A stretch of 64,000 bases of DNA from Alternaria dauci. Its lineage: Eukaryota; Ascomycota; Dothideomycetes; Pleosporales; Pleosporaceae. The position numbers and the translations under genes are program-made. Positions 56,119-64,000 of this stretch are shown one piece after another (the first letter of the stretch is position 1; every line of letters starts with the position of its first letter). The notes below the pieces were generated by a model. It saw nothing but the letters and a program-made list of their open reading frames with translations, had not been told where the DNA came from and did not search any database. Where the stretch lies: the NCBI RefSeq assembly GCF_042100115.1, contig NC_091272.1, positions 1,922,001-1,986,000 of the forward strand, written 5' to 3'.

Positions 56119-57308
56119 ATGCCTAGCCAGGGCTACGAGAGGGTACGCCGTGTCCCAGGCATCATGCGCCTGCGCAACCCCCTTGCATGGCTTTCACAAT
56201 GCCCAAACTAACGCATCCACCCAGGTAGCCGCCCAGGACGACGAAGAATCACCCCAGAGGCTGCAGGCTGGTCAGCAGTGGCCGCCTGCATCGCCGCCAC
56301 CGTCATTCCACTCGCGCGCATCATCACCAAACGGCACATCACGACGTCTTCTATCCGAGGATCCGGCCACAAACGAGGAAGACCGCACACTGGCCGACAC
56401 GTTCGACTCGGACTCCGACGACGATGACGACGACGATAACGATGGGCGCGATGATCGGCAGCGGCTGATGCGGGGAACTCCCACGACAGAAGACGAGCCC
56501 GTCGCACCGGGCATCCAGCGGAGAGTGACGGAACTGCCAGTATTCAACACACAGGCGCCGAGCAGCGGACGCGTCTACGGTGGAGGAAACGGTGGTGTAT
56601 GGGCAAATCTCAGCGCAAAGCCGACCAGAGGGGAGGACGCTGAGGAGAAGCCTCCGGTGCGTACTCGACTACGCATGAATCATGTCAAGCATTGCTAACA
56701 ACTACCAGACCTACGAACAAGCTGCCGCAGATGCAACACCACCCTACTGGGAAACCACCATCCTCGCCCCTGGCACTTTCGGCGACGAAGTCTTTGTCGA
56801 AGGCCTTCCCGTCGGCTCCCTGTTCAGTTTCCTCTGGAACGCCATGATCTCCATGTCCTTCCAACTCGTTGGTTTCCTCCTTACCTACCTGCTCCACACT
56901 ACACATGCCGCAAAGAATGGATCCCGTGCTGGTCTCGGTATCACACTCGTACAGTTCGGTTTTGGTTTCCGTTCCGCAGTACTTAGTCCGAACAACGGCA
57001 GCAATGACAACCCTGGGCAAGGATTTGACGGGGGCGTTCCCAACGACCCAAATGCCCACGACTTTGACCCCAACAAGGTCGGCAGTGGAAGCACGGGTGG
57101 CAGTGACATGACACCCGCGGCGAGTGCCATCACAGGCAGTGACTGGATAGCATACGGGCTGATGATTGTCGGCTGGTTTATCCTGATCAAGAGTGTATCT
57201 GATTTCATCAGGGCAAGGCGGCACGAACAACTTGTTCTCCAGTCTCCAGACCGGGGGCTGGGTGTAGCTGTCGTCGCCGAGGGTGAGAGCCCAGAGCGCA
57301 GTGTATAA
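56119..57308 (+). CDS. BSD2: Bsd2/NDFIP-type membrane adaptor for Rsp5/NEDD4 ligase
   Basis: Exons 56119-56142 (8 codons), 56225-56656 and 56709-57308 (351 residues; introns 82 and 52 bases). The cytosolic N-terminal half is disordered and very acidic in places (DSDSDDDDDDDNDGRDD). The BSD2/NDFIP domain starts at PPYWETTILAPGTFGDEVFV. Three membrane segments follow: SLFSFLWNAMISMSFQLVGF with LLTYLLH, GLGITLVQFGFGF, and WIAYGLMIVGWFILIKSVSD. In yeast, Bsd2 recruits Rsp5 in Golgi and endosomes to ubiquitinate metal transporters and other membrane cargo. The PPY at the domain start is the only PPxY-like element I see. Start chosen because MPSQGYERV fits the fungal N-terminus and the splice keeps frame. 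Confidence 0.9.
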
Positions 57309-57861
57309 TTTCTTCAAATAGCCTTGGACTGGCATTTTCTTCTCTCTCTTCATAGCGTATTATTTGGTTGCATCTAGGCAGGAGTTCTTCTTGGTTAAAG
57401 ACAGATGGAAAGATGCAAGTCTCGCTGTTGTAGCAGCACATTACTGCACGATTTTCCTTGCTTATCTACTACACTACCGTTTATATCCCGATCCACGGGT
57501 CTCGTTTATACAAAGGTCTATTATGTGCACACCTCGCTGATGCGTTTACATTAGTGCTGGTGATGATACCACAATAAAGCTCATAGAGTACAAGCGATGG
57601 TAGAGACATGTTGAATTAGTCTATTGATTCTAGTACATGCACAAACTGCGCTGGGTATCTTGGGGGCGAAACTCTTAAAAAAACGACTCTTGTTAGATTG
57701 TACTGCACCCCGTTCGATAATATTAAATCATGTGCCTGGTGGAGTGTTAGCCTACTACCCTCTCGAAACGGAGTATGCATATAACCTACCACAGGGAGCC
57801 AGCACGCAAGAACCTTCAGACACGACAATTTTAGCATGCGATTCAAAAGAGCAGCGATGGG
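57309..57861. other. Convergent 3' region
   Basis: 553 bases between the stops of bsd2 and the SPX-RING gene; should carry both 3' UTRs. Short ORFs are not supported. Confidence 0.45.
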
Positions 57862-59379
57862 TTACATGACAACGCACTTTTCAGTCGCATACACCTCGCC
57901 ATACTGGTCCACGCCTGCCATCAGCTCATTGTATCGCTGCTTGTTCTTGACTTCTTCTGGAAACCACTTTTTGAGAAAGGCGGCTTGTTCGGTATCCAGA
58001 TTATCTGCAACAAAGTCATTAACACATTTGCGACAGGTGGACAAGGAAGGAATGCTTACCTGAGTTTGCATCAAAAACCGTCTTCTCTCGGCAAAAGGGA
58101 CAGTTGTACTGCTTGTTGTTCTGCATGACAATCAAGCACCTGATGCAAAAGGTGTGGTTGCAGCTGAGTTTGACGGGCCGCCATTGGATTTCCATGCACA
58201 TGGGGCACGAATAGTCGTCTATTTGCGGGACGTGCGAGAGGATCTGTGTGTTTACCTCTGCGCAGACGGCTTTGGCGAGATGTTCAGAGAACTCTGGATA
58301 TTCTACTTGACGGGGGAATGTGGATTTGACGCCCAGAGCTGTGCGTTTGTCGAATTCTAGAGATACGTTAGCCTAGCGCGTCCTGTGTCTGACAGGTTCG
58401 CAAACGTACTCTTGAGAATCTTGATCATGGCATTGTGATTGATCTCGCCGAATCGCAGGCCTTGGAGAATCTCACGGTTAATGTGCATGAAGGTGTTCAA
58501 TGCCTGCAGGTTCTCCTTCTTCTTCAACTGTTCTACCAGACCGGCCTTGGCAATCTTGTTTGAGAAGCCAGCTAATCTTGCCATTGCCTTTTCCGAATCA
58601 TGCGATTTATGGTCCATTTCCGTCGTTCCAAAGAAGATGCCTTCTTCAACGTATATCTGGAAGATCTGACGCCAAGTAGTGAGCATCTTCCTATTGGCTC
58701 TTCGGTCAGGGTTGGTCAGCTTGGCGACTTGTTTCCCTAGTGCTTCGATCTGAACATTCATGCGTTTCTGTTCGCGCTCCTGCAGCTTCTCCAATCCGGT
58801 GACTTCACTGGTAAGCCTGGTGAAGAACTCCGTGTCTGAGGTAATGGGAACCTCGACTGTACGGTAACCCGGTCGGTTGCGAGATGTATTCGTTGGAGTG
58901 GTCGTCACGGGATTCGATGGATCTACGGAGTTGACGGATTGCAGGGACGAGCCCGAGTCGTCCAAGACGCGCAAATCAGACATGCCGGTTTCAACGGCCA
59001 GCATTTGGAGTTTGCGCCTGGTCTCATCATCTAGCTGGGCGCTCAAGACTTCTCCGCTTGTCTCGTTTACGTAGAAGAGCAGCTTTGGATGGAAAGCCTT
59101 CCGCGACGACGAAGCATTGTCGGCGGAGCTATCAGGGTTGAGGATATATTCAAACGGTCTTTTTTGTTCGTCGTCATCATCTTGTGCAGAGGCGTTGTAG
59201 TCCTCGACATGCTTCAGCAGCTTGGACAAGGTTGCAGGATCAAGGCCCACTTGCTGCAGCTCGTCGGTAAGCCTCTTGATGCACTTCTTGAGCTGCGAGT
59301 ATGAGATGGCGGAATCGACCCACTCTGGCGGGAAGCCCTCGTCCCGGAGCGTTTGCTTGAACAGATGGCCGAACTTCAT
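57862..59379 (-). CDS. pqr1: SPX-RING E3 ubiquitin ligase (Pqr1/RING-14 type)
   Basis: Exons on the minus strand 59379-58410, 58356-58060 and 58004-57862 (469 residues; introns 53 and 55 bases). The N-terminus is an SPX domain (MKFGHLFKQTL, SYSQLKKCIKRL, KMLTTWRQIFQIYVEEG), which senses inositol pyrophosphates and phosphate state. A helical linker leads to a C3HC4 RING near residue 375: CPMCMEIQWRPVKLSCNHTF, then CIRCL and CPFCRE. S. pombe Pqr1, with the same architecture, controls phosphate and polyphosphate levels through transporter ubiquitination. The basic Lys residues expected for ligand binding in SPX are visible (QLKKCIKRL). All RING metal ligands appear present. Confidence 0.92.
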
Positions 59380-60238
59380 GTTTGGGGAAAGGCCGACGAG
59401 GAAGCGTCGTCAGACTGGCCGATCAGGAGGCGCAGAGGAGGCACGTGGGGAGGTGAGTGGTTGCAACGCTTAGCGGGGTACCTTCCACGCTTGTTCCGCC
59501 GCAGTTCCGTCGACCAGGCTAACGGGGCCTTTCAGCGATCACCCACGCTTGGGATATGCAGCACAGATGCGACCGAGTAGGGGGAGACGAGGATGGAACT
59601 TGAAGATGGTGTTTCGATGGATGGAGGGCGTGTGGGTGGAGGGGAAGTGGCAACGAACGAATGAGGGAATATCGACTGGTCAACAACGTCGACTTGCCCT
59701 GCGGGTCATGCGCCTGTCTGCCTGCGAAGGATGCCGCTAAATGGAGATACCCGAGGATTCAATGGAGAATATCCTTACGCCATCGCGAAGACACGGGGGA
59801 AACGCCTCTCTTATGAGGGAAGAACAAATACATGGCTTGTGCCGGCTTTCGGCGTTGTCTAGACTGTGGTGGCTCCAATAGCGCTCTTCTTCATTCACCG
59901 TCTGCTCAAACTTTTCGCGGTGCCTGTCCGCGACCAATCAACGCCAAGCGCACAGTCATAGGCGATTTGCGTGTCGTGACGCAACATGGCTCTTCGCGAC
60001 TCACCAAAATAATAACATGTGAACCCTGGGATAGTCTCGGTGGATCGCATGCCTGTCCGCACGCGCACGCGCACCGGGAGTGTAGTGAAAGCTCATCTAC
60101 AAAATCACACGCCCACACCCACATACGCCTCACGCAATCCGACTATAGCACCCGACCACTGCAACTAGTTCGAGACCGGGAGAGCCGTGGACTAAGTTCA
60201 GGCCATAGTGACTAGTTGCATCAGAGCCAGCAATCCAT
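59380..60238. promoter_or_regulatory. Divergent promoter region, SPX-RING / Jjj1
   Basis: 859 bases between divergent start codons. ORFs here (59353-59740, 59832-60215) are not supported. Promoter elements were not resolved. Confidence 0.4.
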
Positions 60239-61938
60239 ATGGGCGCGTCGCAGTCGACTGGTGGCGGGGAGGCGCCCAGTGGTGGGGGCGAGGTGAAGAC
60301 GAGTTACTACGAACTGCTGGGTGTAGAACGCAATGCCACACCAGACGAGTAAACTAATCCGACCTGATAGCAACGCCAGTAGTAACACGTCCCAGGCTCA
60401 AGAGGGCATATCGAAAGAAGGCGCTCGAACTACACCCCGACCGAAACTATGGCGATGTCGAACGTACCACTGCCCTCTTCGCCGAAGTCCGATCCGCATA
60501 CGAAGTACTCTCCGATGATCAGGAACGCGCATGGTACGATGCACACGAGAGGGACATACTGCGGGGTAGCACGGGCGACGAGTCTGGCGACCACTACCAG
60601 GGTGACATGAAGGTTACGACGGCCGATGACATCACTCAGATGATGAGCAAGTTCAGGGGGAACGTCGACTTTTCAGACTCGCCGAATGGCTTCTTTGGCT
60701 TCGTGCGGGAGACATTCGAACAACTTGCCCGCGAAGAAGAGTACGCGGCAGACTACGACGACCTTGATGTACCAGACTACCCCACCTTTGGTCACAAGGA
60801 TGATGAGTACGAAGGCGTTGTACGCGACTTCTACTCAGCTTGGAATGGCTTCGCTACAGTGAAGAGCTTTGCATGGTTGGACGAATACAATCCTTCTTTA
60901 CAACCCGACCGTCGTTACCGTCGGGCTGCTGAGAAGGAAAACCAAAAGATTCGCGACGAAGGCAGACGGGATTTCAACGATGCGGTCAGGACTCTGGTTG
61001 CGTTCGTACGGAAGCGAGATCCGCGATACACCCCAAACACACAGACGGCCGAAGACAAGGCCAAGGCACAGCGTGACGCCAGAAAAGCCCAGGCTGCACG
61101 CGCGAGGGCAGCTCAGATGGCGAAAATGGAACAAGAGGAGCAAGCAGTGCCGCATTGGGCTACAGCACGTCCGGCTGATGAGGTTGAGGAAGAGAGTGAA
61201 GAAGAAGTTGAGGAGGATCTGTACGAATGCGTGGCTTGCAACAAGACGTTCAAGAGTGAGCGACAATACGACGCCCACGAGAAGAGCAAGAAGCATCAGA
61301 AAGCAATCCAGGCCCTTAAGAGGAAGATGCAAAAGGACAATGCCCATCTGGACTTGGATGAGGATGCTCTCAAGAGCGATGAGATCTTACCAGCTGAGGA
61401 CGACCTTGCGAACCATGTCGAGGTCTCGGGTGATGAAGGGTCTGACGTATCTGTCCAAAACCTTGCGACGAAAACGACCGAGCTAGATTTAGACGATCAC
61501 AGTGTGGATAAAGAAGAAGCGCGGTCAAAGAGTATGGCACCTAGTAACACAGTGTCTGCATTAGCTACTGGCTCAGAAACAAGCTCAGATATGGATGACG
61601 AGTACGCTTCGCGGTCCGAAATCGAGGCTCGACTTGCTGGTGCCACCACAGAGGCTTCCACGGCAATAACGGAAGAACTCGAGTTGAAGCCTAGCGATGA
61701 CACAGAACCAGAAGTCGCTGCCCCTCCAGAACCTAAGCTCGGCAAAGCTGCGTTGAAGCGCCTGAAGAAAGCTGCAAAACAGGCGGAGGGTGAGGAGCCC
61801 GATGTAAAAAACAAGTGCGCTGGTTGCAGTGCTGGCTTTCCCTCCAAGACGCAATTACACCAACACTTGAAAGAGCATCCTAAACACGCCGCGCTTAAAT
61901 CGGTTGCGAATAGGGGAAAGAAGAATAAGAAGAGGTAG
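60239..61938 (+). CDS. JJJ1: J-domain co-chaperone Jjj1/DNAJC21
   Basis: Exons 60239-60348 and 60396-61938 (550 residues); the 47-base intron with GTAAAC donor joins GACGA to GCTCAAG and restores the J domain. J domain: SYYELLGVERNATPDELKRA, then YRKKALELHPDRNYGD with an intact HPD. The Jjj1 middle region is recognisable (FRGNVDFSDSPNGFFGFVRE; FYSAWNGFATVKSFAW). Two C2H2 zinc fingers of U1 type follow: CVACNKTFKSERQYDAHEKS and CAGCSAGFPSKTQLHQHLKE. In yeast, Jjj1 with Hsp70 Ssa releases Arx1 from pre-60S ribosomes in the cytosol. An ATG at 60607 also opens this frame but lacks the J domain, so I use 60239. The last residues are a Lys-rich tail. Confidence 0.93.
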
Positions 61939-64000
61939 TGGATATGGTCTTCCGTGGTCAGGGGCTTCTGCTGCTGATGGTGGAATATCCTGGGCTTCTT
62001 CATATCCTCTTCGAAAGCATTACGAGTCCATGGGACTTGTACATAATCAATCAACCAACAACAAAGCCATGAGACTCACTGTTGATGATGGGGAAAATAT
62101 TGCCCCTGTCTTTCCAAGTATACATGGAATCCTACATCACATTGAAAGCAGTGTACAGTATGATCGAACAAAAGAGAAGACAACTCGAAACATCATTTCG
62201 AGCTATCTTCTGTTCGAAAGCTCTTGTGGCTCCGTCTTGAAACAACGTATGCTAATTGCAAGATTGTGTCAACTCGCAACGTTGAGACGCAGCGCGCCGG
62301 ATACGGTCTGACAAACATGTTTTGTCATGCTATGGTAGGCATTCAGTGCGCGATGGAACTGGAATCCAGGGAGGTCCGTTTCGATCAGAAGGAAACGCTT
62401 GTACAGTCTTGTCTAAGTGATGGCAAGCTGTCTAGTGTAGATGACTAGGACAGATCAAAGAGTAAAATTTGAAGAAGCACTCATGTGGCAGGCGTACAGT
62501 TGTTGAATGTACAAGAAAACGTTCCATCTATTGTAGTATATAACCATACAGACAAGACACTTGGACATAGGGCGCCGGCCCTATGTGGTCGCCAATGAGT
62601 ATGGACACGACTGCAGGAAGCCCTCTTCACTTCTGGCACGCGCCACAAGGAAAACGAAATCTCGCAGAGACAAGAATGTGCATTGAGATTGGCAAGTATT
62701 TTGATGTCCTTACTGAGCGACGTGCTGCTATTGAAAGTTGTTTTCGTTGCCCAAAGGATGATCTGAGTGCCGCAAATGTTGAGGCGACCGTGTGAGGATT
62801 TCCAAGATTGCGCCTGGACGCCCCGTGAGCCGCGACAGAATTCAAGGTCAGTTCTCGAAAAATGGAAGAGTACTCTATAGTGTTCAGTGCATATGCGTTT
62901 CCTTATGACTGTATGTGACAGTCAGTTGTCGAGCAGCGCTCAAATGTTGTTTTCTGGTGCGCGCAACTGGTATGCAGGACCATTCTCGCATTGTCACTTG
63001 GGTAGACTAGTTTCATGTTGTTTTTAGTTCCAAACCGCTCAACGGTATGCAGGAAAAAGCTAGTGTCAGGCCACCAGAAGTGTCATATCGACAACCAGCT
63101 TCTTTCGCCATTTTGCTTCTCTAGCATCAAAGCGTCACGATCTGGTGTTTGACGGCACCGACGCGCAATGTATCGTGCATGACCATGCCTTGGTGTCATC
63201 TGAAGACAGCTCAATGCGTTGGGACAGAAAGGTGGTCAAGCGCGAGCTTCAGGCCATGCTCTCTTCGTAGGCATTCTACCAATCTTCTGTGCCGCACCCA
63301 CCCGATCCTCCATCGGATCATGCCGTATCGGTAAATGAAAGAACACGGGTCCAAATTAGACAAAGCTGAGTACCTCGTACACTTAGCTCACGACTTCTCG
63401 TGAGAGCACTGAGGAGTGAGCGATACTTCTGAACGAATAAGCATCTCAAACACGCGTTCGCTGATGATAAGATAGAGGGGCATGCAGACCCCCCTATGCG
63501 GCGCAGGGTCCAACGGCTGCTGCATTCAGGTTGGGGTGCTTTGATCTTCATAGCATGTTGCTGATCCTACCTTCCTGATTATAATGACCGTCTGGCAATA
63601 TCTCATCACGTCCCCGTACAGTCAGCCCAGGGCATAGAGCTGTAGATGTCAGGGGACGACAAGCCTACCTAAGCTCCCGCGCTAAGGCGCGCATGCTATC
63701 CAAGAGTTCTCCGGTTGCATGGCATTGCTTATCGTTATTGCATCGGAGACTTCTCCAAAACCTCTACCTCGCTGAACTGTAATTGTATAGTTCCCGGCGG
63801 AGTGCAATCTGGCGATTTGCACGCGGTGCACCTAGTGATGCACATTAGCGTTCGTGGTAAGAGTCGCTCGCATGCACGTGCTCTTTCTAGCTAACTGAAG
63901 AGAAAGCTAGCCGAGCCTAAAGCGTCTTAGCGCAAGAGTCTGACTGAAGCTTCAGCCCCTGAACGCGCCGGGCACGCCACTCCTATCCATTGTTTCCTGA
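61939..64000. other. Gene-poor right end
   Basis: About 2 kb after the Jjj1 gene. Only short ORFs (61904-62448, 62583-62845, 63149-63551) with no family likeness or splice logic. The first part should be the Jjj1 3' UTR. Confidence 0.4.

Noticed and set aside
60607..61938. Jjj1 starting at 60607
   Set aside because: Would lack the J domain, which is restored by one intron from 60239.
1..64000. tRNA, rRNA, CRISPR or intact transposon
   Set aside because: I looked for B-box-like GGTTCGA motifs, regular spaced repeats, terminal repeats and transposase or reverse-transcriptase motifs and saw none that hold up. A tRNAscan-SE and RepeatMasker run would settle this.

Overview
This window looks like nuclear DNA of a filamentous ascomycete, most likely a dothideomycete of the Pleosporales type. 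The genes are eukaryotic, split by introns of mostly 45-60 bases with GT(A/G)NGT donors, CTAAC-like branch sites and (C/T)AG acceptors. Proteins resemble filamentous-fungal orthologues throughout. No tRNA, rRNA, CRISPR array or intact transposon was recognised. Because genes are spliced, each CDS span is given with its exon coordinates in the evidence text.

Layout. Bases 1-10 kb are gene-poor: the cut end of an F-box/LRR-type protein, a Zn2Cys6 transcription factor whose 5' end I could not resolve, and decayed-looking coding scraps. From 10 to 62 kb the density is high, with about 29 genes on both strands. In order these are: Prp4 splicing kinase; DUF3445 haem demethylase-like protein; Dap1-like cytochrome b5-fold protein; a coiled-coil hypothetical; intradiol ring-cleavage dioxygenase; an 83-residue HMG-box-like protein; a small membrane protein; a BTB protein; an Srp2-type SR protein; ETF-ubiquinone oxidoreductase; a secreted Ala/Asp/Gln-rich protein; Mediator subunit 9; cofactor-independent phosphoglycerate mutase; CaM kinase I; DUF2855; pyroglutamyl peptidase; salicylate-hydroxylase-like monooxygenase; prolyl aminopeptidase; Kel3; the Dhr2-type helicase; a secreted glycosidase-like protein; an F-box protein; a Cbp6-like mitochondrial protein; Bsd2; an SPX-RING ubiquitin ligase; and Jjj1. 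The last 2 kb hold nothing I can support.

Most of these are housekeeping genes with no operon-like logic. Loose themes are splicing (Prp4, SR protein), ribosome biogenesis (Dhr2, Jjj1), mitochondrial electron transfer (ETF-QO, Cbp6-like), aromatic catabolism (dioxygenase and FAD monooxygenase, 22 kb apart and not a cluster), and ubiquitin or nutrient control (Bsd2, SPX-RING, F-box). Several genes sit head to head over 350-480 bases and probably share promoters.

The most interesting items are a 6-base, frame-neutral microexon in the SR-protein gene, the Cys/Trp/Tyr-free secreted AAADQ-repeat protein with a clear TATA box, the truncated HMG-box microprotein, and a 45-base in-frame intron in the Prp4 kinase domain.
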